Shown one piece after another: positions 7,040 to 13,993 of a stretch of 14,407 nucleotides of DNA; the first letter of the stretch is position 1; each line of letters starts with the position of its first letter. The translations under genes and the position numbers were made by a program. The DNA comes from Candidatus Woesebacteria bacterium (GTDB lineage Bacteria; Patescibacteriota; Microgenomatia; UBA8517): the NCBI GenBank assembly GCA_027327685.1, contig DAHVYL010000004.1, positions 1 to 14,407 on the forward strand. The letters are read 5' to 3'. A model generated the notes under the pieces. The model was not told the origin of the DNA. It did not search any database and worked only from the letters and a program-made list of their open reading frames with translations.

Positions 7040-7522
7040 ATGAAAAAATTTAAAGGATTTACTCTAATCGAGATGTTAGTTGTGGTTTCCATTATTGGAA
7101 TTTTGGCGGCTCTGGCAACGGTTTCTTTTACCTCGACTCAAAAGCAGGCCAGAGATACCCAGAGAAAATCGGATCTTAAGCAGTACCAAAACTCATTGGA
7201 GGCTTTTGCAAATAAAAATAATGGTCTATACCCCGGGTTTTCTAACGGCGTGCAGGCTTCAGGGGCGCTTTGCACCAGCCTGGCTCTAAGCAACTGTCCG
7301 GAAGATCCTAAATTTAAAACGGATTCCAGTTATTACTATCACTATCGATCCGACGGGACCGCGATTAACGGCACAGCCGTAGCTACCCAATATGTTTTAT
7401 GGTCTAAACTTGAGAACGTTAGCGGTATGTATTGGGTGGTTTGTTCCACGGGCTCGTCCGGAAAAATCAGTTCATCCAACACTTTTACCGGCGGAGTTTG
7501 CCCGGCAGGACTGACACAATGA
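7040..7522 (+). CDS. Type IV pilin
   Basis: Prepilin of 160 aa: leader MKKFKG, mature F7-T-L-I-E11, hydrophobic helix to about residue 30. The alpha1 motif RDTQRKSDLKQYQNSLEAFA is followed by an LYP turn. The Tyr-rich stretch SSYYYHYRSDG and the WSKLENV block match conserved positions in its neighbours. Four cysteines. Its TGA overlaps the ATG of the next pilin (7519-7522). It probably acts as a minor or alternative subunit; no feature separates those possibilities. Confidence 0.92.
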   Translation: MKKFKGFTLIEMLVVVSIIGILAALATVSFTSTQKQARDTQRKSDLKQYQNSLEAFANKNNGLYPGFSNGVQASGALCTSLALSNCPEDPKFKTDSSYYYHYRSDGTAINGTAVATQYVLWSKLENVSGMYWVVCSTGSSGKISSSNTFTGGVCPAGLTQ

Positions 7523-7944
7523 AAAAAAATAAAGGATTTACTTTAATTGAACTTTTGGTAGTAATTTCAATATTGGGAGTTTTACTTGCCCTTTCGATAT
7601 TTGGCATGCAGGGAGCAAGAGAATCATCCCGCGACGGAAGAAGGAAAGCCGATCTGGAGCAGATAAAAAGCGGGCTTGAGATGTACAGGGCCGATTGTAA
7701 TGCCTATCCAACCACTCTAGGTACTACACTGAAAGGTAGCGGTACGCCGTCCACTTGTCCGGTGAGCAATGTTTATATAAGTAGTGTCCCGGTGGACCCC
7801 ACCTCAACGACGCGGAAATATGCCTATACCTCTGACGGCACCACATATGCTTTATGTGCCGCGCTGGAGCAGTCGCTTCCTTCGGTTACAGGGTGTGGTG
7901 GAGGCTGTACAGCTACCTGTAATTACAAGATAACAAATCCATGA
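7519..7944 (+). CDS. Type IV pilin, short
   Basis: I place the start at the ATG at 7519, giving 141 aa: leader MKKNKG, mature F7-T-L-I-E11 and a hydrophobic helix. A longer in-frame start at 7432 would add 29 residues of out-of-frame neighbour sequence before the leader and bury the cleavage site, so I reject it. The alpha1 motif SRDGRRKADLEQIKSGLEMY leads to a YP turn. Six cysteines, three in a Gly-rich C-terminal run (GCGGGCTATC). It is coupled on both sides by ATGA overlaps (7519-7522 and 7941-7944). Confidence 0.92.
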   Translation: MKKNKGFTLIELLVVISILGVLLALSIFGMQGARESSRDGRRKADLEQIKSGLEMYRADCNAYPTTLGTTLKGSGTPSTCPVSNVYISSVPVDPTSTTRKYAYTSDGTTYALCAALEQSLPSVTGCGGGCTATCNYKITNP

Positions 7945-8417
7945 AAGCAAGCGGTTATACTCTGATTGAGATTTTGGTTGTTCTGACGGTTATCGGGATT
8001 CTTTTTGGTGCCGGTTTTGTGGGCTATAGAGATTTTTCAAGAAGGCAGGCATTGGCAGGAGCTGTAAAAATGGTTCAGGGGGATCTGAGAGTGGCTCAGC
8101 AGAGCGCGCTATCCGGTATTAAACCGACCGGAGCGCCGTGTGCCGGTGCGCAAACTCTATCCGGTTACTACTTCAGAGTTGTTTCAACCAGTAGATATCA
8201 AATCCAGGCTTTTTGTTCGGGTGGAAGTATTACAACTAATGATGTTAACCTGCCCCCAAACATCACAATTTCAAACCCTTCCCCCAATCCGATTCTTTTC
8301 AAGATATTGGGAATGGGGACGGATATTGCACCGGGTGGAACTTCCATCAGAGTTACGCAGGGTTCTACGGGAAACTACATTGACATAACAATCGGTTCCG
8401 GAGGAGATATAAAATGA
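7941..8417 (+). CDS. Minor pseudopilin, GspH/FimT (FimU)-like
   Basis: Prepilin with a very short leader (MKASG), mature Y6-T-L-I-E10 and a hydrophobic helix. The following segment, RQALAGAVKMVQGDLRVAQQ, is typical of GspH/FimT proteins, which have an A..l...L..AR..A pattern after the helix rather than the RD..RK.DL motif of the pilins upstream. The 158-aa length fits. The C-terminus is beta-rich, with a GGTSIRVTQGSTGNYIDITI stretch. Two cysteines. In GspHIJK and FimU-PilVWX systems this protein links the tip complex to the major pilin fibre. It is first of four minor genes here, the order expected for such a set. Confidence 0.82.
   Translation: MKASGYTLIEILVVLTVIGILFGAGFVGYRDFSRRQALAGAVKMVQGDLRVAQQSALSGIKPTGAPCAGAQTLSGYYFRVVSTSRYQIQAFCSGGSITTNDVNLPPNITISNPSPNPILFKILGMGTDIAPGGTSIRVTQGSTGNYIDITIGSGGDIK
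8400..8405 (+). promoter_or_regulatory. Strong ribosome binding site for the GspI/PilV-like gene
   Basis: GGAGGA lies 8 bases before the ATG at 8414, inside the end of the previous coding region. Most other starts in the window have no such sequence, so this is an exception. It shows that a Shine-Dalgarno mode is plausible in this organism and supports the chosen start. Confidence 0.6.
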
Positions 8418-8875
8418 ATTTTAAGTTAAAAATTAAACAAGGACTGCAAAAAGGACAATCGCTTTTTGAAGTTGTGGTGGCAATTGCAATAAGCGCATTA
8501 ATTATTACCGCAATAGTTTCTCTGGCATCAAACTCTATTCAAAATTCTTCTTTTTCGAGAGATAAAACTCTTGCTGCCAATTATGTCCAACAAACCAATG
8601 AGTGGTTAAGACAGGAACGCGACAAAAGTACAACTAATTTTATGGCCAAAGCTGCCGTCCCCACCTGGTGTTTTACCACTCTTTCCTGGAGTCTGCCCAG
8701 AGCTTGTGGCGCGACCGAATATATCTCGGGAACAAAGTTTATACGTCAGTCAAGTTTTATCATATCCCCAGTCGATGGAAAAAGCCTTGTACAAATGGAT
8801 ACGGTTGTTTCCTGGCGGGATGCAAAAGGACTGCATCAAGTCAAAGGTTCAACCAGTCTGTCTATTCTGCAATAA
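8414..8875 (+). CDS. Minor pseudopilin, GspI/PilV-like
   Basis: Prepilin of 153 aa with a longer leader (14 residues) ending in KG14, mature Q15-S-L-F-E19 and a hydrophobic helix. The signature KGQSLFEVVVAIAISALIIT, followed by an A..Y..Q....LR.ER pattern, is the PilV/GspI style (compare the common GxxLxEVLVA...). Two cysteines. It starts at an ATGA overlap with the previous gene and ends in a TAA directly abutting the next ATG. In related systems the GspI-like subunit is the core on which the tip complex assembles. The exact subfamily is inferred from motif and gene order. Confidence 0.8.
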   Translation: MNFKLKIKQGLQKGQSLFEVVVAIAISALIITAIVSLASNSIQNSSFSRDKTLAANYVQQTNEWLRQERDKSTTNFMAKAAVPTWCFTTLSWSLPRACGATEYISGTKFIRQSSFIISPVDGKSLVQMDTVVSWRDAKGLHQVKGSTSLSILQ

Positions 8876-9379
8876 ATGAAAAAAGAAATTGAGAGCGGTA
8901 TAAGCTTAATCGAAATTTTGGTAGTTGTTACCATTTTTGCAACACTCGGAGTAATTGTTTCGAGTTCTCTCATTTTGACCATACAAGGTACCAAAAAAAG
9001 CGAATCATTAATAAGAGTCAGAGAAAATCTTAATTATTCTTTGGCTGTTATAGAAAGAAATATCAGAAATGCGAATGAAATTATTGGATGTCCCTATTCC
9101 AATGCTTCCCAAATCACATACCTGGATAAAAACGGAATCTCAACATCGTTTTCGTGTGTAGGCGTGGGTCAGCCGGATTCATATATTGCTTCAGGTTCGG
9201 CAGCTCTTGCAAGACTTACGTCAAATACCATCAAAATTACCAGTTGTTCGTTCACCTGCACACAGGATTCATCCAATCCCCCTTCCGTAACGGTCAATGT
9301 TGCCGTTCAGGATGCGTCTGCCACAGGGGTTCAAAGTTCCAGTGTGACTGCAGAGTCGAAGATCTATTTGAGGAATTAA
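8876..9379 (+). CDS. Minor pseudopilin, GspJ/PilW-like
   Basis: Prepilin of 167 aa: leader of 8 residues ending SG8, mature I9-S-L-I-E13, hydrophobic helix to about residue 35. The stretch after it (RVRENLNYSLAVIERNIRNA) is characteristic of GspJ/PilW proteins, where an l..l.rdiR.A pattern follows the helix; then comes a beta-rich domain with a SNTIKITSCSFTCTQD block. Four cysteines. It starts immediately after the preceding TAA with no gap. It belongs with the neighbouring GspH-, GspI- and GspK-like genes as a presumed tip or priming complex. Confidence 0.82.
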   Translation: MKKEIESGISLIEILVVVTIFATLGVIVSSSLILTIQGTKKSESLIRVRENLNYSLAVIERNIRNANEIIGCPYSNASQITYLDKNGISTSFSCVGVGQPDSYIASGSAALARLTSNTIKITSCSFTCTQDSSNPPSVTVNVAVQDASATGVQSSSVTAESKIYLRN

Positions 9380-9423
9380 GGGTAAATTGCAATTCCGATA
9401 GTCAATTGCTAAACTGATATGTA

Positions 9424-10317
9424 ATGCGAAAAGGTGAATCCGGACAAGCCCTGGTATTGGTTCTTCTTTCCCTCTCGGTCGTTTTGACGATAGTTCTTTT
9501 TGTACTCTCCCGCTCCGTTACCGACATTTCCACATCAACCGAGCAGGCCGACTCAGTCCGTGCCTTTTCGGCTGCCGAGGCAGGAATTGAGAGGGCATTA
9601 ATTACAGGCTCCGGTAGCAGTGAAAATTTCGAAGACGCTTCCTATTCGGTTAGCGTTTCAGACTATTCCAAAGGTGCGCGATCTTTTAATTATCCGGCTC
9701 CGCTTCTTTCGGGTGAGACCATGACCAACTGGTTTGTTTCCCACGACCCCAATACCGGTAAAATAACCTGCGACCCGCCTTTCCCCTGTTTTAAAGGAGA
9801 TACTCTTAAAGTTTGTTGGGGCAATCCCGGCTCCACCGAAATTCCGGCAGTTGAGGTCAGCGTTTATTATAAAACCGACCCGAAGGATCTTAAAACCGTT
9901 CAGATTGCCAGAGCGGCCTATGATCCCACCGTGATCCGGGCTGCATCGAACAGTTTTTCGTCACCCGTTGACGGAACCTGTCAGATCGGCGGGGTTACCT
10001 ATGCATTTCAGAAAACAATTACCATGTCCGGTCTTGGAATCCCTGCCGGTTCATATAACGTAGCAAACGGGCTTCTTTTTGCCAAAATCAGAATGCTTTA
10101 CAATACAGGCAGCGGTCATGTGATAGGAACCGATGTAAATTTTGCTAGTAATGGCAACTCAACACTCCCCTCTCAGGGACTGGATATAGTTTCAACCGGG
10201 ACCTCGGGAACATCCGGCAATCTCAGTAACCGCAGAGTGAGTGTTTTTCGGGGTTGGCCGGAATTTCCTTTCAGCGGGCTTGCCGTATTTTATCCCTACG
10301 GTGGTATAACTAAATAA
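9424..10317 (+). CDS. Minor pilin, PilX/GspK-like
   Basis: The 297-aa product begins MRKGESG|QALVLVLLSL: a short leader, a likely cut after G7 and a hydrophobic helix to about residue 28. There is no Glu+5 (Leu instead), as in GspK-type subunits. The motif FSAAEAGIERAL (48-59) is the PilX_N hallmark. The large globular domain has four cysteines (three within CDPPFPCFKGDTLKVC). It is the largest pilin of the set and last of the H-I-J-K-like quartet, the position expected for the tip-capping subunit. It starts after a 44-bp gap containing a weak promoter-like pair (TTGCAA 9387-9392, TAAACT 9410-9415). PilX versus GspK cannot be settled from sequence. Confidence 0.82.
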   Translation: MRKGESGQALVLVLLSLSVVLTIVLFVLSRSVTDISTSTEQADSVRAFSAAEAGIERALITGSGSSENFEDASYSVSVSDYSKGARSFNYPAPLLSGETMTNWFVSHDPNTGKITCDPPFPCFKGDTLKVCWGNPGSTEIPAVEVSVYYKTDPKDLKTVQIARAAYDPTVIRAASNSFSSPVDGTCQIGGVTYAFQKTITMSGLGIPAGSYNVANGLLFAKIRMLYNTGSGHVIGTDVNFASNGNSTLPSQGLDIVSTGTSGTSGNLSNRRVSVFRGWPEFPFSGLAVFYPYGGITK

Positions 10318-10323
10318 GAAGCC

Positions 10324-10353
10324 TTGACGCAAGATACCGTTTTATTGTTAAAT
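10324..10353 (+). promoter_or_regulatory. Candidate promoter ahead of pilM
   Basis: In the 51-bp gap after the PilX-like gene, TTGACG (10324-10329, 5/6 to -35) is followed after 18 bp by TTAAAT (10348-10353, 4/6 to -10). Transcription would begin near 10360, about 9 bases before the pilM ATG. It could let pilMNO be expressed separately from the pilins. The match was made by eye only. Confidence 0.3.
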
Positions 10354-10368
10354 GAACTATAAACTGCC

Positions 10369-11382
10369 ATGCTGGGAATAGATATAGGTAGCAAAACCAT
10401 AAAAATTGTCGAACTGGAAAAAAGCGGCGCTTCCTATTCGTTGGTTGCTTCAGGAGTTGTCGGTTATTCGGGTAGTACGGTTGATAAAATGTCCGACGAA
10501 AAGGAAATGACATCCTTTGCCCAGATAATCAAGAAATTATGTCTTGAAGCAAAAATAAATTCAAAAGAAGCGGTTTTGTCCATACCCGAATCGCTTGCTT
10601 TTACGCGTACGATTAAATTTCCCCCGCTGACCGATAGCGAAATAGCCTCGGCCATCAAGTGGGAAGCGGAGCAGTATATTCCGATTCCCGTAAACGAGGC
10701 GATTATCCAACATACGATACTCAAAAGAAACGATACGGCAGGACCCGATACCGGGGTTATCGTACTTTTGGTTGCCGCTCCCAGATCGATTGTCGAAAAG
10801 TATGTCAAAGTCGTTCAAATGGCAGGTCTAACCCCTGTGGCTGTTGAAACGGAACTTATAGCCCTATCAAGATCTCTTGCTCCGGTTGATAAAACCGTTC
10901 TTTTGGCAGATTTGGGAGGCTCGTCAACCAATTTGGCAATCGTCAACCGCGGACTTCTTTCTTTCAGCCGCTCTCTGCCGGTTGCAGGAGACGCTTTTAC
11001 GAGAGCCGTTTCTCAAAGCCTTTCGATTACTCCCCAGCAGGCCGAGGAATACAAAAAAGCCTATGGCTTAGCACCCGGTCAGCTTGAAGGAAAAATTAAG
11101 GGGGCCCTGGATTCAATAGTGCGCCTGGTGGCGGATGAAATTAAAAAAGCCGTCAATTACTATCTTACGGAGGAAAAAGGAGAAATGCCCACAGCTCTTG
11201 TTATTTCGGGAGGATCAAGCGGCATGCCGGAGTTGATTGCCTCTTTCTCCAAAACGGTCGGAATGGAAGTTTTGGTGGGAAACCCTTTTAGTCGTATTCA
11301 GATAGACCCCAGCCTTGCCCAGAAATTGGCGTCATTTGCCCCGCTCTATGGTGTTGCCATCGGGCTTGCAATGCGTGATTAA
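10369..11382 (+). CDS. pilM: Type IV pilus assembly protein PilM
   Basis: Actin-like cytoplasmic ATP-binding protein that forms the ring beneath the membrane and binds the N-terminal tail of PilN. The length of 337 aa is close to the usual 350. The N-terminus LGIDIGSKTIKIVEL is the PilM phosphate-1 motif; LLADLGGSSTNLAIV is the second phosphate motif, and LVISGGSSGMPELI is the adenosine motif. The stretch IKFPPLTDSEIASAIKWEAE, then QYIPIP, is a PilM signature. The start at 10369 gives the correct N-terminus. No Shine-Dalgarno. It begins the pilMNO module, 5 bp upstream of pilN. Confidence 0.96.
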   Translation: MLGIDIGSKTIKIVELEKSGASYSLVASGVVGYSGSTVDKMSDEKEMTSFAQIIKKLCLEAKINSKEAVLSIPESLAFTRTIKFPPLTDSEIASAIKWEAEQYIPIPVNEAIIQHTILKRNDTAGPDTGVIVLLVAAPRSIVEKYVKVVQMAGLTPVAVETELIALSRSLAPVDKTVLLADLGGSSTNLAIVNRGLLSFSRSLPVAGDAFTRAVSQSLSITPQQAEEYKKAYGLAPGQLEGKIKGALDSIVRLVADEIKKAVNYYLTEEKGEMPTALVISGGSSGMPELIASFSKTVGMEVLVGNPFSRIQIDPSLAQKLASFAPLYGVAIGLAMRD

Positions 11383-11387
11383 ATAAC

Positions 11388-11921
11388 ATGCCGGAAAAAG
11401 TCAACTTGTTGCCCCAAAACCTTCAGGTGAGTAAAGGTCTTAACAGTATTCTCAAAACCACCAAAGCACTCGGTGTTATTTTTATTGTCGCATTTATCAT
11501 TTTTAGTTTGGGAATGGGCGCATTTTTCATCTACAGCAGAATAACCTTGGACGGCATTAAAACCAATGTCGATCAGTTAAAGTCCCAGGTAAAAGCTCAG
11601 GAGACAAGTGAGCAGCAATTGGTGCTTCTTAAAGACAGACTGGCCAAAATTTCTTCAATTAAGTCTACTCCCAATGCTACCAAAAACATTACTGGTATAG
11701 ACTTTCTATTTACAAACATGTCTCCGTCTTCGACAATGAATCTGGCCAACTTCAGCTCCACAAAAATAGATGTTTCGGTAGCCATCAGGTCAAATGAGGA
11801 CCTTACCGCTTTTATCCAAAATCTGAAAAGCACTGACTTATTCAAGTCTGTAAACCTTTCTTCCTTTGCCTATGGCGCCGGCAGCGGTTACTCGATTGAT
11901 GTAAGCCTAAGTAGTAAATAA
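11388..11921 (+). CDS. pilN: Type IV pilus assembly protein PilN
   Basis: Bitopic inner-membrane protein of the alignment complex, 177 aa. The short cytoplasmic N-terminus carries VNLLP (5-9), the conserved motif that docks into PilM. One transmembrane helix follows (about 29-52), then a coiled-coil-like segment (about 57-92) and a ferredoxin-like domain. There are no cysteines. Overall similarity to classical PilN beyond the NLLP motif is low, so the call rests on the motif, the topology and the position between pilM and pilO. Confidence 0.88.
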   Translation: MPEKVNLLPQNLQVSKGLNSILKTTKALGVIFIVAFIIFSLGMGAFFIYSRITLDGIKTNVDQLKSQVKAQETSEQQLVLLKDRLAKISSIKSTPNATKNITGIDFLFTNMSPSSTMNLANFSSTKIDVSVAIRSNEDLTAFIQNLKSTDLFKSVNLSSFAYGAGSGYSIDVSLSSK

Positions 11922-11922
11922 T

Positions 11923-12606
11923 ATGAGCAAACTTGAAATATCCGAAAACGATAAACAGATTTTAAAATCCACCGCTCCTCTTGTTATAGTAATAGTGCTT
12001 TTTGTTATGGTCGGTAAGTTTGCCGTCGGCCAAGTTACAAATTTAAGAAATCAAATTGGTGAAGCCAAAAAGAGTCAGTCGGTTCTGTCCAACAAACTCA
12101 ATGTACTTCGCTCCGTCTCTCAGTTGTCGGCATCGGGCACCAATGCCGCGCTCATTGCACTTCCAAAGTCCAATCCGTCTTTGCAGGTTATGTCCCAGCT
12201 GAAGTCCCTGGCCTCGAGTAATTTAGTGGTAATGGAAGAAATAAAAGTATCCATGGCAAGCGACAGTTCCGGCGGTTTGTCATATGTAACAACCTCGTTT
12301 AACATTATTGGCCCCAAGAACGCGATTGTTGCATTTGTAAAAAGTGTGGACACGATTGCTCCGATTACCTTTGTCGAGAAGATGGAGTTAGTCGAAGATT
12401 CGGGACTGGGTGCGGCAAATATCACAACAAAGACGTATTATGCGCCGCTACCGGCAACCATTCCTACGCTCACTCAATCAATTACCGATCTGACTTCTGC
12501 CGAAAAAGATTTACTTTCCCAAATCGGCGGGCTTAGCCAGTCCTCAATCGAGATTCCTGCTTCCGCTTCAGTCAGCGGGATTAATCCGAATCCGTTTGGC
12601 CAATAG
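11923..12606 (+). CDS. pilO: Type IV pilus assembly protein PilO
   Basis: Bitopic membrane protein, 227 aa, that pairs with PilN in the alignment complex. After a short cytoplasmic N-terminus there is one transmembrane helix (about 16-37), then a coiled-coil stretch (about 38-68, NLRNQIGEAKKSQSVLSNKL) and a globular domain (about 85-175) whose pattern (PSLQVMSQLKSLASS, then a beta strand, then a FVKSVDT helix) suits the PilO ferredoxin-like fold. The Ser/Pro-rich tail after about 200 is probably disordered. It has no cysteine. It starts 1 bp after pilN. No PilP or PilQ gene follows; the next genes are on the other strand. Confidence 0.85.
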   Translation: MSKLEISENDKQILKSTAPLVIVIVLFVMVGKFAVGQVTNLRNQIGEAKKSQSVLSNKLNVLRSVSQLSASGTNAALIALPKSNPSLQVMSQLKSLASSNLVVMEEIKVSMASDSSGGLSYVTTSFNIIGPKNAIVAFVKSVDTIAPITFVEKMELVEDSGLGAANITTKTYYAPLPATIPTLTQSITDLTSAEKDLLSQIGGLSQSSIEIPASASVSGINPNPFGQ

Positions 12607-12624
12607 GAGTCATTAAAAAAGAAG

Positions 12625-12852
12625 TTATTCCTCTACGTTTAGGGTAACCGCGGTTTTTTCCAAAGTAGCCTTTACTTTGAGTATGTTTCTGAGGGACTTG
12701 ATCATGCGTCCGCCTTTTCCGATGATGAGACCCATGTTTTTGGGATCCGATTTTATTGTATAGGAGAGCCTGCCGGCCTCCTCCATCTCGGTTATTTCAA
12801 ACTTTTCCTCTCCCAGAACACCCTTTAGCAAGAACTCAAGCAACTCTTTCAT
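12625..12852 (-). CDS. khpA: KH-domain RNA-binding protein KhpA
   Basis: Single-KH-domain RNA chaperone (KhpA/YlqC family), 75 aa, close to the family norm of 75-80. The KH GxxG loop is visible as GLIIGKGGRMIKSLR (GKGG at 45-48). In Firmicutes this gene also follows rpsP and its product partners with KhpB (Jag) in post-transcriptional control of cell-envelope genes. I chose the Met at 12852 (MKELLEFLLKGVLGEE) because it gives the family N-terminus; the frame is open upstream to an ATG at 12897, but that would overlap rpsP by 44 bp. It is the last gene of this operon and converges on pilO with an 18-bp gap and no clear terminator hairpin. Confidence 0.92.
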   Translation of the reverse strand: MKELLEFLLKGVLGEEKFEITEMEEAGRLSYTIKSDPKNMGLIIGKGGRMIKSLRNILKVKATLEKTAVTLNVEE

Positions 12853-12853
12853 A

Positions 12854-13075
12854 TTATTTTTCAAGAATCTTTTTGACGGAAGCGCTGACCTGGGCACCTT
12901 TTGACACCCATTCCTTTACTTTTTCTTTGTCTACCTCTTTCAGTTTTTTGATCGGATTCCAGGTTCCAACATATTCAATAACTCCCCCTGTGGTTTTTTT
13001 TCTTGAATCGACCACAACAATCCTGTAGAAAGGAGCCTTTTTCCTGCCAAATCTTGAGAGACGGATTGTAACCAT
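12854..13075 (-). CDS. rpsP: 30S ribosomal protein S16
   Basis: Small-subunit protein that binds 16S rRNA. The start MVTIRLSRFGRKKAPFYRIV is unmistakable S16, with VVDSRKK and GTWNPI following. At 73 aa it is shorter than the usual 80-90; the C-terminal extension is missing and the segment normally like SPRDGRFIE is replaced by TTGGVIEYV. I rejected a longer in-frame start at 13132, which adds 19 residues overlapping rnc that are absent from the family. It lies 1 bp from khpA and 7 bp from rnc. Confidence 0.96.
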   Translation of the reverse strand: MVTIRLSRFGRKKAPFYRIVVVDSRKKTTGGVIEYVGTWNPIKKLKEVDKEKVKEWVSKGAQVSASVKKILEK

Positions 13076-13082
13076 ACGGAGT

Positions 13083-13754
13083 CTATTGTACCTTTTTTGT
13101 GAGAACCTGTCTAGCAGCTTCCTGTTCGGCACTGCTTTTGTTTTTTCCTTCCCCCCTTCCCCAGGGTTTACCGTTTACCAGAACTTCTATAACAAATTTT
13201 TTACTGTGATCGGGTCCCGATTCTTCGATAACCTGATACTTCGGAGCCGTAAAACCTTTAGCCTGCACGGCCTCCTGAAGTCTGCTTTTGAAGTCCTTTA
13301 AAGGTTTGGCTGCTTTGTCTTTGACGTGAACCAGAATATTCTCCCGAATAAACTCTTCCGCCCTATCCATTCCCCCATCCATAAAAATTGCTCCGATGAC
13401 GGCTTCAACCGTATCTGCAAGAAGCGATGAGTTGGTTCTTCCTCCGCCGTCCTCCTCCCCTTTGGAAAGAAAGAGCTTGGGTCCGAGATCAAGCTTGAGT
13501 GCAATTTCGGCCAGGGCGACTGTGTTTACAAGACTGGCCCTGAGCGCGGTGAGGTACCCCTCTTCCTTGTCCGGGAAAAGATCATAAATTTCTTTGGAGA
13601 CCACGTACTCCAAAATTGCATCACCCAAAAACTCCATTCTCTCGTTGGACTTTCTCACTCCTTTGTGCTCGTTTACCCAGGAGCGATGGGTAAGAGCCTG
13701 GTCAAGCAAATCTTTATTGGTAAAAATATCTCTTAACAAATCTATGTTTTTCAT
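13083..13754 (-). CDS. rnc: Ribonuclease III
   Basis: Double-strand-specific endoribonuclease for rRNA and mRNA processing. The length of 223 aa is normal. The RNase III signature NERMEFLGDAIL (37-48) holds E41 and D45; the second catalytic pair is D114 and E117 in LLADTVEAVIGAIF. These sit at the same numbers as in the E. coli enzyme. A double-stranded RNA-binding domain occupies about 153-222 (DFKSRLQEAVQAKG ... SSAEQEAARQVLTKK). All metal ligands are intact, so the enzyme should be active. Its start overlaps the stop of the upstream acyl-carrier-like gene by an ATGA. Confidence 0.97.
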   Translation of the reverse strand: MKNIDLLRDIFTNKDLLDQALTHRSWVNEHKGVRKSNERMEFLGDAILEYVVSKEIYDLFPDKEEGYLTALRASLVNTVALAEIALKLDLGPKLFLSKGEEDGGGRTNSSLLADTVEAVIGAIFMDGGMDRAEEFIRENILVHVKDKAAKPLKDFKSRLQEAVQAKGFTAPKYQVIEESGPDHSKKFVIEVLVNGKPWGRGEGKNKSSAEQEAARQVLTKKVQ

Positions 13755-13993
13755 TGGTGTTGGGTTAGGGCATCAATCAGGTCGGCAAAAGTTTCGACCT
13801 CGGCAAAATCTATGCTTTCGGTGTCAAAATCCATTTTGGACAGTATTTCCATGAAATCGGTCAGGTCCGTAGGCTTCATATGAAGGTCCTCAGTCAGTGA
13901 GAAATCGCTTTCGATATCTTCGGGCTCAATTCCGAGAAAGTGAGCAAGCTCTTTTTTAATTGATTCCTGAATTTCGTTATACTCCTTATTCAT
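13751..13993 (-). CDS. Acyl-carrier-protein-like protein lacking the phosphopantetheine serine
   Basis: The 80-aa product has ACP size, a low pI (rich in Asp and Glu) and the four-helix ACP sequence rhythm: [20 protein letters not shown], then DFSLTEDL, then a helix, then [11 protein letters not shown]. It sits next to rnc, as acpP does in many bacteria. However, the usual EDLGADSLD reads EDLHMKPTD (35-43): the modified serine is Pro41 and the preceding Asp is Lys40. It cannot be charged in the usual way; the nearby Thr42 is not a known acceptor. Start 13993 fits the family; an in-frame ATG at 14083 would overlap nusB by 98 bp. A structural or protein-binding role is possible but unknown. Confidence 0.75.
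   Translation of the reverse strand: MNKEYNEIQESIKKELAHFLGIEPEDIESDFSLTEDLHMKPTDLTDFMEILSKMDFDTESIDFAEVETFADLIDALTQHQ

Noticed and set aside
7432..7518. Longer start for the pilin at 7519
   Set aside because: It would place 29 extra residues before a leader that is already complete and destroy the ATGA coupling.
4803..7944. TGA read as glycine, as in some Patescibacteria (Gracilibacteria)
   Set aside because: TGA stops at 4803, 7520 and 7942 overlap the next ATG and end proteins at plausible lengths, so the standard stop meaning holds.
3388..9379. Type II secretion locus instead of a type IV pilus
   Set aside because: PilT, PilM and the NLLP-bearing PilN are T4P components, and no secretin or GspC/L/M is present. 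GspG/H/I/J likeness is shared by both systems.
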